From positions 8,003 to 25,485 of the forward strand of contig BRYA01000292.1 of NCBI GenBank assembly GCA_030267965.1: a stretch of DNA of 17,483 nt, read 5' to 3'. Origin of the DNA: Triparma columacea (taxonomy: Eukaryota > Sar > Bolidophyceae > Parmales > Triparmaceae). Of the stretch, positions 1 through 8,773 are shown one piece after another. Positions within the stretch are counted from its first letter, which is position 1. The number at the start of each line of letters is the position of its first letter. The notes beneath the pieces are model-generated. The model made no database searches and had not been told where the DNA came from. It saw nothing but the letters and a program-made list of their open reading frames with translations. The position numbers and the translations under genes are program-made.

Positions 1-38
1 GTGCACATTCCCTCCAGCCCTCCCCCTTCCCCTCTCAC

Positions 39-1713
39 CTGCCTCCTTAGCCCTATCGAGTTTCTTCTTGACAGCCTTAGCCTCCTTATGTTCCCTCTTA
101 CACCCCTTATGTTCCGGGTCTTGTTTCAACCCGCTCTTAAAGTGCGTCAACGCCACGTCAATCTCCCCGAGGTTGAAGTATGCGCCACCCCTCATCTCGT
201 ATAGGGATACGTCGGAGGGTGAGGACTTTATTAGTATGCCGAGGTCGGTTATCGCTGAGTACATATTGTCGCTACCTGCGAGCTGGATGGAGGCGGTCGC
301 GCGGAGCTTGAGGAGGTGGGGGGGGGAGGAACCTAGGACGTTTAGGAGGTTGGTTATGTGGGCGACTATTTGACGCCTGGTTTGGGTGGTGGGGTTAGGG
401 GACGTGGTGAGGGTGGTTATCACGTTCTGGAGGTCGACACACTGTGAGAGGGTCGGGAGTTTCTGGTAGGGGCGGAGGTTGGAGGGGGGAAGGGGGTGGA
501 TTAGTGCGAGGTGGAAGGGGATGGATTAGTGCGAGGGGCAAGGGGGTGGATAAGTGCTCGAGGTTAGAAAAGGCTGGGCAAATGCTGAAACCTTTCGATC
601 CCTTAATGCTCAAAACCTTTCGATCCCTTTTGTTTCTTTCCTTCAATCTCACCTCCTCGTATCCCCTCTTCTTCTCCGCCCCCACGCTTCCCGTCGGTAG
701 TTGACTAAGTAGTCCATAATCCCTACTCGCGTACGTGCAGTTCCCCAGTCCCATTAGCAGGCCCGCTCTGCTTTCTAGTGCTTCCACGCCTGCCTTGTCC
801 TTCTTGACGTCGCCGGTGAAGGTGGAGGGTGAGTCCCAGCTGGAGAGAGAGATGGCGGAATCGAGATCACGGACCATACGGGAAGCGAAATCGGAGGGGG
901 AGAGGGAGGAGAGGGAGGGGGGGAGCTTAAGGGCTGTGGTGTTTGGGGGTGAGCCAGAGGACAGGAAGGTACATTGTGAAGTAATTACAGCTTGTTGTTG
1001 TCATGTGCTTGTTCCTCAGTATGGTCGTTTGGCAGCCGTTTTCATAACTGGCGTTAAATCATTGCGCGTGTCTCCGAAATGCACGTCGCATATCATATGT
1101 CATGTCTAATCGTGGTATATTTACATCAGCGGAACAAACAACATCAACATAACGCAACGTAGCCAACAGAACGTCGCCAACGTAACGGAGCCAACTTACC
1201 TGCCGCGTTGCCAGCCATGGATTCTATCATAGAGCTAACCCTCTTATAAACCTTGTATCTCTTAACGTAGTTAACCCCATTATCAGGCTCGAGGGATATG
1301 GCAGCTGTGTAAAGCTTGAGGGACTTGTCGTAGGCACGCTCGGTTAAGGCGAGAGAGGCGTGACGACGGAGTGTACCGGGATCCTTGGAGGAGAGGAGGG
1401 TGGAGAGATCTGCATTTGAGGATGGTGGTTGTGTCCTTGATTTCTGGAAGGGTTGAAGGGGGAGGTTTGAAGGGGGGGGGGAGGTTTGGAATGAATGGAA
1501 TGCGATATGGGGGTAAGTACGTATGTATGATGTGATTGAAACGGAATTTAGTTGAAATGAGGAGCAAATGAGGAGCAAACGAGGTGCAAATGAGGAGCAA
1601 ATTACTCAAAATTGCTCCAAAAATCAACTACGCACCTCTGACTGTGCATATACAACACGTGAATTCAATAAACCTATTAGTAAGAACACTGGTACTATCA
1701 TAGGCCTGATCAT
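39..1713 (-). CDS. DNAJC3: DNAJC3 (p58IPK)-like ER co-chaperone, TPR part, 5' partial gene
   Basis: Four exons read on the minus strand: 1713-1636, 1443-1200, 933-653 and 462-39, with phase-matched introns (GAG|GTGCG..CCAG|, GCAG|GTAAGT..ACAG|, GAG|GTGAGA..CCAG|) and a final donor GCAG|GTGAG at 38. They join to about 342 residues. Residues 1-23 are a clear signal peptide (hydrophobic VPVFLLIGLL, likely cleavage after VVYA), fitting an ER-lumen protein. TPR helices follow: around residues 50-80 (ALTERAYDKSLKLYTAAISL, then EPDNG) and near the end (AYFNLGEIDVALTHFKSGL, then QDPEHKGCKREHKEAK). The DPEHKGC stretch aligns by eye with LDQDHKRC of animal DNAJC3, which lies shortly before the J domain; that J domain would be beyond the left edge. 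Family role: binds unfolded proteins and serves BiP in the ER. Intron 2 holds an introner-like element. Without the J domain, another TPR co-chaperone cannot be fully excluded. Confidence 0.8.
1006..1140 (-). mobile_element. Introner-like element, copy 1 (intron 2 of the DNAJC3-like gene)
   Basis: This is a 135-bp element bounded on the plus strand by TGCTTGTTCC (1006-1015) and GGAACAAACA (1131-1140). The core contains GATATGCGACGTGCATTTCG, shared with five other copies in the window. Homology continues past the element to about 964, through CATGACAACAACAAGCTGT and a CTTCACAATGTACCTTCC-like stretch, in transcript sense. It sits wholly inside the 266-bp intron 934-1199 and has the same orientation relative to the host transcript as every other copy. 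Confidence 0.8.
1154..1195. repeat. 14-bp tandem repeat, three copies, just inside an intron donor
   Basis: Three successive 14-mers, GCAACGTAGCCAAC, AGAACGTCGCCAAC and GTAACGGAGCCAAC, lie next to the 5' splice site of intron 2 of the DNAJC3-like gene (donor at 1199). They occupy the part of the intron between the donor and the introner-like element. GTAGCCAAC also occurs at 1725-1733, just upstream of the gene's start codon. Confidence 0.8.
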
Positions 1714-2030
1714 TCTCACACTATGTAGCCAACGGTTTCCGGTCACTCTGCTAGTTGGCTTGTTAGATTCTCTATTATACACTAATACAAACTAATAACC
1801 AACTAAAGGGAGAATCAATACGACAATAAGTGCTTGTTGATAAATTATACGCCAAATTTGGAGGATATTCAGCAATTAAGGTTGCAGAGATATTTAGAAA
1901 AATGACCAGGCCACCAAGTGGCAGGAAAGGGAGAAAGGGAGCAGCTCAGAGCTTAGGCATGGCCAAAATAGGAACCCTTTCTTCGCTTCGCAGAGCACTT
2001 GGCCGTATATAAATATAACACTGTTTCACA
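1714..2030. promoter_or_regulatory. Spacer carrying the promoter of the DNAJC3-like gene and the 3' end of the next gene
   Basis: These 317 bp lie between the minus-strand start at 1713 and the stop of the next minus-strand gene at 2031. An inverted repeat AGCCAAC/GTTGGCT (1727-1733 and 1754-1760) sits 14-47 bp upstream of the start codon and is a plausible regulatory site. An AT-rich TATATAAATATA stretch is near 2006-2017. A 60-codon open frame at 1830-2012 has no recognisable features and I do not call it a gene. Confidence 0.4.
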
Positions 2031-3653
2031 TCACAATATGATTTCTATATATATCGTAAGTCCAATGGACACCATGACGTAAAATAAAGTAACTGCGAGT
2101 CTGCTCTCAATCCTGATCTTGTAGGGCACAAATCCAAGTTCGCTTTCCTTAACATGTCTATGAAATACCTCCAGCTGTTTCCTGAATAGCACCCTCGACG
2201 TCGCTTCCGCTAGCTCAGCCTTCAGTATGTTCTTATCTCTAACTTGCTCCACGCTATGCGTCGCCTTCTCCAGAGCGGTCGTAACTGCGATGCCGTGTAG
2301 GAATAGACCTACGCTTATGGAGAGTGAAAGGATGAAGTGAATTGAACCCAGCACGACTATGCAGACATCCCGGGTGTCAAGATCTGAGGAGTAGAGCTTC
2401 TGGTATATTAGAAAACCTGAGAGGACGAAGGCGGGGACGAGCATGAACTCGGCGATCACGAAAAAATTCTGGAAACCGAGACTGAACTCACGAGCTGTTG
2501 CCTTGAGCTTGTTGAACGCTGAGACGAGCAGCAGGCGAAGTGGCGATCGATATGCGTGAGTTTCCAATATTCTGGCATATATATATATAATTGGCAGGCT
2601 ACGCCTGCTTCCAACGCCTGCTTCCAAACCCACCTTCGATTGACGCGTTCAATTTCTCCATATCGCTTCTTGTCTCGAACCCTCTACTCTCCCCCCCCTC
2701 AAGTAGTTCGACCTCCATGTCCTCCTCCTTCAAAGCAAGACCGTCCTCGTCAATTTCCCAAAGTGAATGGAGAAAGTCAGAGTACGCGAGAGCGCGTAAT
2801 TTCATTGCGAATGCACTTGGCATGAACGTGCAGAAGGTCGTCGCGCCTGCAGAGTAATTGTAACTCATCAAATTCAAAAGTAGGAAGAAGGTGAAGAAGA
2901 GGGTTTCTCCCGTCCCATATGTTTCGCTTTTCGTTCCATGAATAAGGTATGGGAGGACAAATGGGGCCGCCCAGAAAAGGATGAAGACGCCACTCTTCAG
3001 TGGTAGATACTTCCCCATGTTCGTCCTTGGATCTCCTGTGAAGTTTCTGAGGAATAACTCACAGTACTTCATCACCTCCAAAGCGTCCTTATCGTTGAGT
3101 CCAAGTATGACTCTATCAACAGTCCCACCGTCTTCCACCCAACGCTTCATGTTCCACTTCTTCATGGTGCAGTTGGCCCCGAAAATGAAGGCCAAGGCTG
3201 TTAGAATACCAGATGTTGCCCTACTATCGTCAACCACTTTACCGCACATGATGGGAAACCCGAAGAGTGCAAGCACGTTTGACACCTACGAATAAAGTTG
3301 CGAATAAAGAGTGTAAGCAATTACTCGTAATTCTCTTGCTCTTCCTACCGCCTCACCTTATGCTGCATCATCCACCAGTCTCCTGTTTTCTTCTTAGAAG
3401 CTGGATGTGCCTTCGCACCCATTGCATAGTAGAAGATAAGCTGGTATAGCTCACGAAGAGATTTCGCATTCTCGGATGCCTCACACATACTAACAGAAAC
3501 TTCCTTTGCTACCTTTCCCCTTGCCGATGCCGAGGAGGCTATGTACTTTTCTGAACTGCTGTTTGAAGGAGAAAGGGGCTCACGGCAAGATTCGGAGTCG
3601 TCAACGACATAGAGGGGAGAAATACGCGGTCGGAGTATCGGGGGGCCAATCAT
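2031..3653 (-). pseudogene. Multi-pass membrane protein of unknown function, frame broken by a 13-bp duplication
   Basis: I do not recognise this family. Exon 1 (3653-3357) starts at the first ATG after an in-frame stop and encodes a Ser-rich soluble N-terminus, ending at donor AAG|GTGAGG. A 71-bp intron (3286-3356) ends in GTAG, and reading resumes in phase at 3285. Hydrophobic segments follow: GILTALAFIFGA, GVFILFWAAPFVLPYLI, LFFTFFLLLNLMSYNY, FFVIAEFMLVPAFVLSGFLI, VCIVVLGSIHFILSLSISV and LAVTLFYVMVSIGLTIYI, so about six or seven membrane spans. The frame closes at about 2599, but the last three spans continue in the next frame down to 2031. The shift falls exactly on a perfect 13-bp tandem duplication (2601-2626); one copy alone would keep a single frame. 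It is therefore a recent pseudogene, an assembly error, or less likely a gene with an intron hidden there. Confidence 0.6.
2601..2626. repeat. Perfect 13-bp tandem duplication causing a +1 frameshift
   Basis: ACGCCTGCTTCCA occurs twice in direct succession (2601-2613 and 2614-2626) inside the membrane-protein gene. Thirteen bases shift the frame by one, and both flanking frames read GSRR through the repeat, as expected for a simple duplication. An (AT)n tract lies next to it at about 2577-2589. Confidence 0.9.
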
Positions 3654-3741
3654 GTTGGATGGAGCCAACAATTTTAATGAATCCCTGGTTCCGAACTGGT
3701 TGAATTATGGGCAATTCCAGTAATCATTATTTTGTATCGAA
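3654..3741. promoter_or_regulatory. Compact divergent promoter region
   Basis: Only 88 bp separate the start codons of the membrane-protein gene (minus, 3653) and the urea transporter (plus, 3742). Any promoters and 5' UTRs of the two genes must share this spacer or overlap coding sequence. The stretch is AT-rich near 3722-3736 and shows no clear TATA box. Confidence 0.4.
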
Positions 3742-5629
3742 ATGAGCAGTTTCGACGTTTCTGTTCCCACATCTTTCCCTCCAGTTCCACCTAAGCGCGA
3801 TATGAATTTAAAAATCGCCATCCCTGCTGATGATTGTGAAGAAAAACACGTTGACACCCCGCATCAAGTTGCGGGGTCTAGCATAGTTTGCTCTGAGGAG
3901 GAGGACCTTGAGGATGGCTTTAGTTCCCGCGTTAATAGAGGTAATCCCAGCGTCAGCATCGACATGGGTGGCCTCGTTGCAGAGGTCGGGAGCAAGGTGC
4001 TGGAGGAGATAAAGAATGGGGAGGGAGCGGACAAGGAAACCTTGAAATATTTGGAGATGCAGAACATGGGACAGTGGAGGAATATTGCGCCGTCGGAATG
4101 CTCGTCGCCGAGGCACTCGCTACGCGCGACACCTGTTGCCAAGCTGGAAAGGAACTATATTTTTGAGCCAGAGGTAGGTGAGGTTAGAAGAAGAGAAGGA
4201 GGATGGAGGCTGCGATTTTTCTGTATCCAGCTATCATTACCATTAATCCACTTCGTCTAACAAGCCCTCCCCCCAACACCACCAGGATGACGCAGGTTCC
4301 TCTCCAATCCTCGCTTTCCTCTCCTCCCTCCACCGTTTCCTCGACTCCTGGTTAATAAACGACGCTTCCTCCCTCCTCGATCTCTTCGATTCCGACTCCC
4401 TCTCCCCCCATTCTCTCCCTCCCTCCCCCCTGTCACTGTTGTTGGACTTCCTAATAAACACAGTCCTCCGCTCAGTCTCACAGGTTGTATTCTGCGACAA
4501 CTCCTTCTCGGGTGTCCTCATCCTCGCCGCCCTAATCCTCGATCCAGTCTCCCGTCCCACCGTCCCCTACGGTCTCTCCCACGTCGTTATATCAAACCTC
4601 TTCTGCGTCCTGGCCTTCGCAGGCAGGAGGGGGGACTCGGTGTTCCTAGAGAACGCCAGACACGGGGTTAGGGGATTCTGCCCTTTCCTCGTAGGGCAGT
4701 CGATGTACTTCTTCCTAGGAAGGCCTAGCGGCGTAGCAGGGTATTTGTTCACGTTCCTGTTCGCCCCCCTGCTGACACCTTTAGCCCAGATGTTCGTTGA
4801 CAGGGCAGCTAAGAGCGTCTTCAACTCAGGATCCTTCACCCTACCCTTCAACGTCGTCATGTGGATCGCAATCGCTCAAGCTAAGGAGGGGACAGGATGG
4901 GGAGACGAAACGGAACACACCCCAGACGCCGAACCTGTGGAGGTGAACTACCTCAACTCAACCTTCCTAGGGATCTCTCAGGTATTCTTCTCCTCCTCCG
5001 TCCTATCCGGTGTCCTAATTTCCATCTCCATCCTCCTCTACTCCCGTGTCTCCTTCCTCTCCTCAATCCTCGGTTCACTTCTAAGTCTCCTATACGCGAC
5101 TGCCTTCTCCCTCGGTGATCCGTCATCTCGTTCCAACGGTCTCTGGGGTTACAACGGTGTCCTAACATCCATCGCCCTAACCGGCGTCGTCCTAGTCGGT
5201 CCCGTAAACCCCAGGAGCTTCACAGTCTACCTATCAGGCCTCCTCCTAACTTCCACCCTCCAGGCGGTGGCGGTTCAGGCCATGGAAATACCGTGCGGGA
5301 CGGCACCTTTCTGCTTCGCTGTTATGCTGATCGCAGCGGCGGGGGGAGAGCTAGGTAAAGTAAACGTCTGGTACGTCGTTGAGGGGGATAAGGGTAACAG
5401 ACCTGAGGTACTCCTTGGGAAGTACTGGAAACTCGAGTGGGAGGAGGAGAACGAGAAGGAAGGGGGGGGGGAGAATAATAACCCACAGGAAGATAGGGGT
5501 GGGGAAAGGAACATGATAAGTAGTAGGAGCGTAGGGAGATTCAGACAGTACCAGAAATGGCTAAGGGATATTAGAGAGGGGGGAGACCTTGGGGAGGAAA
5601 GTCAGCATTTGGTAGGCAAGTACGAATAG
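3742..5629 (+). CDS. Urea transporter (UT/SLC14 family)
   Basis: Two exons, 3742-4173 and 4286-5629, are joined across a 112-bp intron (donor GAG|GTAGGT, branch-like CTAAC near 4256-4260, acceptor CCAG|GAT) to give 591 residues. A soluble acidic N-terminus (about 190 residues) precedes two homologous membrane halves. Each half opens with a UT-type helix (SVSQVVFCDNSFSGVLI at about 207; GISQVFFSSSVLSGVLI at about 377) and ends with the UT loop motif (FTLPFN at about 330; GTAPF at about 482). The second half carries NGLWGYNG (about 428), matching the SLC14 G-W/Y-G-F/Y-N signature. The equivalent position of the first half reads HGVRGFC and lacks the usual Asn. Proteins of this family form a channel for passive urea passage; in algae this would serve nitrogen uptake or release. 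A charged, Gly/Glu-rich tail of about 80 residues closes the protein. Confidence 0.85.
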
Positions 5630-6021
5630 CGTTGGAGAGGGTAATAGTTCTACGTCGACTATAAGCAATTATTTAGAATTCGGTGCATCAAATTGTTTAT
5701 ATTTTACCACATTTGAAGCAAAATATTCTTCTATTCTAGTTCAAACCCAGAAATTCTTTTTACTACAGGGGAGGGCATTGATTGCGAGGATTGCGATTAG
5801 CGTGAGAACGAACAATTTCATATTTCTCCAACTAATTTTGTCCCCTCCTTTTCCTTTCGATTCGACTCCTGCTTCCAGATTACCTTCCTCAGAGGTTGAC
5901 TCCAATATTAGCACATACACGACACTTCTTCCTAAGTGGAGTACTTTCAAGGCTTTCTTGATAAGTTTTCACATCGTAATTTGCCGGTACAAACTCAAAT
6001 TCGGGATAAGTTCGCTCAAAA
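5630..6021 (+). promoter_or_regulatory. 5' flank of ankyrin-MYND unit 1
   Basis: This region holds the unit hairpin (5663-5698), an AT-rich stretch, and the conserved block CACGACACTTC..CTAAGTGGAGTA..CACATCGTAATTTGCCG..AAGTTCGCTCAAAA ending directly at the ATG. The same order of blocks precedes the second and third genes, so the promoter and 5' UTR were probably duplicated with the gene. The antisense strand keeps a protein-like frame here (see findings). Confidence 0.6.
5663..5698. repeat. Unit-boundary stem-loop 1
   Basis: AAGCAATT (5663-5670) pairs with AATTGTTT (5691-5698) with one mismatch or G-T pair. It is the most diverged of three copies and follows the urea transporter stop by 33 bp, so it may also serve as that transcript's 3' hairpin. 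Confidence 0.6.
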
Positions 6022-7152
6022 ATGGAAGCACAATCAGAGGTACAATCGTCACACAATTCATCATTTTTGGCAGTATCTAGTAGGGACGATTTGACAGAAG
6101 GTCAGCAGTTGTGCTTGAGCTTGGCTGGTAAGCAAGACTGGGATCGCATCAAGGGGTATGCCAAGGAACATGGTCCTGAGGTTTTGTTAGGAGTTTATTC
6201 AGAAGTTAGGGGTTCGGTAGTTTCACTCCTCACAATCGCCTCTCATCACGATAATGTTGAGATGGTCAAGCTTATCTTAGAGGCCGGTTTCGACAACAAG
6301 GCAGCCATGTACATTGCCGCACAGGTATCCATGAGGAGTAGTGACAATTCAACAACCTTGAGATTGCTCTTAGAACATGGACTTGACCCTAATTTCGACG
6401 TACAATTCGAAGGGGCGAAACACTTTTCCAACCTTTTGATGCATGCTGCTAGAAGGGGACACATTGATAACGCCATAGCACTTCTCGATCATGGAGCAAA
6501 TGTGAACAAGACAGTGGTTGGGGTTGGTGGAGATGTTATTTCACCACTTGCTTTTGCTATCAATTGTGGAGCGCACGACATATGCAGGCTGTATCTCACG
6601 CGTGGTGCTATTCCATCCACCAACGACGTGGGTATTGTGTTGAGTCATTGCCTCCAAGCGTGCAAAGGAGAACACCCTTACCTTAGTAGAGATGTCGCAA
6701 TAAAGATGTTCGCAACATTCCTTCATCTCGGAAAGCCCGATTCTGACGTAGTTCGAGACAAATTCGATTATGAAAAATTACGCTATCCTTCCTACAGCGA
6801 TCCTACAATCACCAACATCACGAAACATTACCTTCAAGGCCGTCCCTTCTGCTGCTTTGTTTGCGAGGCTCTAACTGCCAAGGAGCGTGACAAGCTCCAT
6901 ATGTGTCCCTGTCGCACTGTCGCCTACTGCTCGAGGGAGTGTCAGGTCAAGCACTGGAGGGAGCACAGAGTTCAATGCACGGGACCGCTGAACGAGAAGG
7001 GGGAGAGTGAGGCGATGGTCAAGGGGAGGCATAAGACAGGGAAGGGAGCGGCGGCGGGAGCAACGGTGGTGGGAGTAGCGGAAGGAGCAGGTGCGACGGG
7101 GAAGAATGGTAAGAAGGGGAAGAAGGGCAAGAAGGGTAGGGGTAAGAAGTGA
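6022..7152 (+). CDS. Ankyrin repeat protein with C-terminal MYND zinc finger, paralogue 1
   Basis: This is an intronless 376-residue protein. Ankyrin-type repeats span about residues 25-210, with recognisable units DNVEMVKLILEAGFD, TTLRLLLEHGLDPN, RGHIDNAIALLDHGANVN and HDICRLYLTRGAIP. A MYND zinc finger occupies 278-319 with all eight ligands visible: C278-x2-C281, C295-x-C297, C303-x3-C307, H315 and C319. The C-terminus (about 325-376) is a low-complexity Ala/Gly/Lys tail (GKKGKKGKKGRGKK), which could bind nucleic acid or act as a nuclear/nucleolar signal. MYND fingers normally bind proline-rich partner peptides and ankyrin stacks are protein-binding, so an adaptor role is likely, but no substrate can be named. 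The start is the first ATG, directly after the block conserved in all three units. Confidence 0.85.
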   Translation: MEAQSEVQSSHNSSFLAVSSRDDLTEGQQLCLSLAGKQDWDRIKGYAKEHGPEVLLGVYSEVRGSVVSLLTIASHHDNVEMVKLILEAGFDNKAAMYIAAQVSMRSSDNSTTLRLLLEHGLDPNFDVQFEGAKHFSNLLMHAARRGHIDNAIALLDHGANVNKTVVGVGGDVISPLAFAINCGAHDICRLYLTRGAIPSTNDVGIVLSHCLQACKGEHPYLSRDVAIKMFATFLHLGKPDSDVVRDKFDYEKLRYPSYSDPTITNITKHYLQGRPFCCFVCEALTAKERDKLHMCPCRTVAYCSRECQVKHWREHRVQCTGPLNEKGESEAMVKGRHKTGKGAAAGATVVGVAEGAGATGKNGKKGKKGKKGRGKK

Positions 7153-7450
7153 ACGAAACAATACAGTAATGCAGCGACTATAAGCAATTCATCAGAATTC
7201 GATGTACATCAAATTGCTTATGTTTTATTGCGATTAGCGTGAGAATGAACAATTTCATATTTCTTCCTTCTAATTTTGTCCTTCATTTTCGCACTCCTGC
7301 TTCCTAGAAGAAACTTGCTCAGAGGTGGACTCCAATATTAGCACCTACACGACACTTCTGCCTAAGTGGAGTACCTTCAAGGCTTTCTTGATCACTTTCA
7401 CATCGTAATTTGCCGCTATAAACTTACATTCGGGGTAGGTTCGCTCAAAA
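7153..7450 (+). promoter_or_regulatory. 5' flank of ankyrin-MYND unit 2
   Basis: This region contains the perfect 8-bp stem-loop at 7182-7219 followed by GATTAGCGTGAGAATGAAC, AATTTCATATTTCTTCC and the conserved pre-ATG block. It is close in sequence to the flank of unit 1 with small indels. Confidence 0.6.
7182..7219. repeat. Unit-boundary stem-loop 2
   Basis: AAGCAATT (7182-7189) and AATTGCTT (7212-7219) form a perfect 8-bp inverted repeat with a 22-nt loop containing GAATTCGATGTACATC. It lies 30 bp after the stop of paralogue 1, a position suited to 3' end formation or mRNA stability, though this is inference. Confidence 0.7.
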
Positions 7451-8773
7451 ATGGAACAACTCCCGGTCGACGAGAGCAACGTTGTTAAGGAGAAGGAGGT
7501 TGAAGAGATGAGCGTGAAGGAACTGAAGGCTGCTATCAGGAAAGGGGGACTAGCAAAGGAGGCGGTGGGACTAACGGAGAAGAGGGAACTCGTGGAACTA
7601 CTCAAGAAACAACAATCAGAGGTACAATCGTCACACAAATCATCAGAGACCACAAATGTGACAGTATTTAGTTTGGACGATTTGACATACGGTCAACAGT
7701 TGTGCATACACTTGGCTTCGGGCCAAGACTGGGATCGCATGAAGGGGTATGCCAAGGAACATGGTCCTGAGGTTTTGTTAGGCGTTTATAAAAAGCATGA
7801 TGGTGAGCACTGGTTGTTAGCTTCAGTCCTCACTCAGGCCTCTCAATATGATAATGTTGAGATTGTCAAGCTTACCTTAGAGGCCGGCTTCGACAACAAG
7901 AATGCCATGTACACGGCCGCAAGTATATCAATAAAGAAAAGTGACGATTCAACAATCTTGAGATTGCTCTTAGAACATGGACTTGATCCTAATATGGACC
8001 TACAAGTCGAAGGGGTGGTGGAAAACTTTTCCAACCTTTTGATGCTTGCTGCTGAAAGGGGACACATTGATCAGGCCATAGCACTTCTCGATCATGGAGC
8101 AAATGTGAACAAGACAGTGGTTGACCCTGATGGAGATGTTTCTTCACCACTTACTATTGCTTTCAGTGCTAGAGCACACAACATATATAGGCTGTTTTTT
8201 GCGCGCGGTGCTATTCCAACCACCAACGACGTGGATAATGTGTTTTGGATATGTTTCAAAGCGTGCAATGGAGAACTCCCTAGCATTAGTAGAGATGTCG
8301 CAATAAAGATGTTCGCAACATTCCTTCATCTCGGAAAGCCCGATTCTGACGTAGTTCGAGACAAATTCGATTCTTTCGCGCATCCTTCCAGACGCGATCC
8401 TACAATCACCAACATCACGAAACATTACCTTCAAGGCCGTCCCTTCTGCTGCTTCGTTTGCGAGGCTCTAACCGCCAAGGAGCGTGACAAGCTCCATATG
8501 TGTCCCTGTCGCACTGTCGCCTACTGCTCGAGGGAGTGTCAGGTTAAGCACTGGAGGGAGCACAGGGTGCAATGCACGGGACCACTGAACGAAAGGGGGG
8601 AGAGTGAGGCAATGGTCAAGAAAAGATCAAAGACAGGGAAGGGGACTAAGGGGGGAGGAGCGGATGTGCTAGGAGCGGATGTGGGAGGAGTGGATGTGGG
8701 AGTAGCGGAAGGAGCAGTTGCGACGGGGAAGAATGGCAAGAAGGGGAAGAAGGGTAGGGGTAAGAAGAAGTGA
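7451..8773 (+). CDS. Ankyrin-MYND paralogue 2 with an N-terminal SAP-like module
   Basis: This is an intronless 440-residue protein. Residues 1-55, absent from the other two copies, include MSVKELKAAIRKGGL..TEKRELVELLKKQ (20-54), a helix-loop-helix pattern like SAP domains, which bind DNA or RNA, and like the SAP-like C-terminal fold of MANF. From SEVQSS onward it aligns with paralogue 1. The ankyrin part covers about 75-265 (DNVEIVKLTLEAGFD, STILRLLLEHGLDPN, HIDQAIALLDHGANVN). The MYND finger is complete (C334, C337, C351, C353, C359, C363, H371, C375). The tail has a distinct insertion of GADV/GVDV repeats (about residues 404-420) before the basic KNGKKGKKGRGKKK end. Its partners are unknown. 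The ankyrin half resembles paralogue 3 more than paralogue 1. Confidence 0.85.
   Translation: MEQLPVDESNVVKEKEVEEMSVKELKAAIRKGGLAKEAVGLTEKRELVELLKKQQSEVQSSHKSSETTNVTVFSLDDLTYGQQLCIHLASGQDWDRMKGYAKEHGPEVLLGVYKKHDGEHWLLASVLTQASQYDNVEIVKLTLEAGFDNKNAMYTAASISIKKSDDSTILRLLLEHGLDPNMDLQVEGVVENFSNLLMLAAERGHIDQAIALLDHGANVNKTVVDPDGDVSSPLTIAFSARAHNIYRLFFARGAIPTTNDVDNVFWICFKACNGELPSISRDVAIKMFATFLHLGKPDSDVVRDKFDSFAHPSRRDPTITNITKHYLQGRPFCCFVCEALTAKERDKLHMCPCRTVAYCSRECQVKHWREHRVQCTGPLNERGESEAMVKKRSKTGKGTKGGGADVLGADVGGVDVGVAEGAVATGKNGKKGKKGRGKKK

Noticed and set aside
444..704. Plus-strand open frame over the DNAJC3 intron 3 region
   Set aside because: Gly/Arg-rich translation of a purine-rich intron strand; the opposite strand has a coherent TPR gene with good splice sites.
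1681..1860. Possible solo LTR (Copia-like look: TGTAGCC start, TTATACACTAATAC tail)
   Set aside because: No matching second LTR, primer-binding site, polypurine tract or flanking duplication was seen.
1830..2012. Small plus-strand open frame of 60 codons
   Set aside because: Basic, low-information peptide with no family likeness or context; length is within chance expectation for this composition.
2580..2640. Intron explaining the frame change in the membrane-protein gene
   Set aside because: The best donor (GAAG|GTGGGT) and acceptor (GCCAG|AAT) give mismatched phases, and other pairs give introns of about 16-31 nt. The exact 13-bp duplication explains the shift more simply.
7345..7653. Minus-strand open frame overlapping the start of ankyrin-MYND paralogue 2
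   Set aside because: Its first part is only the reverse strand of the SAP-like coding module. Only the short flank-derived peptide is shared among units, so it is reported as an observation rather than a gene.
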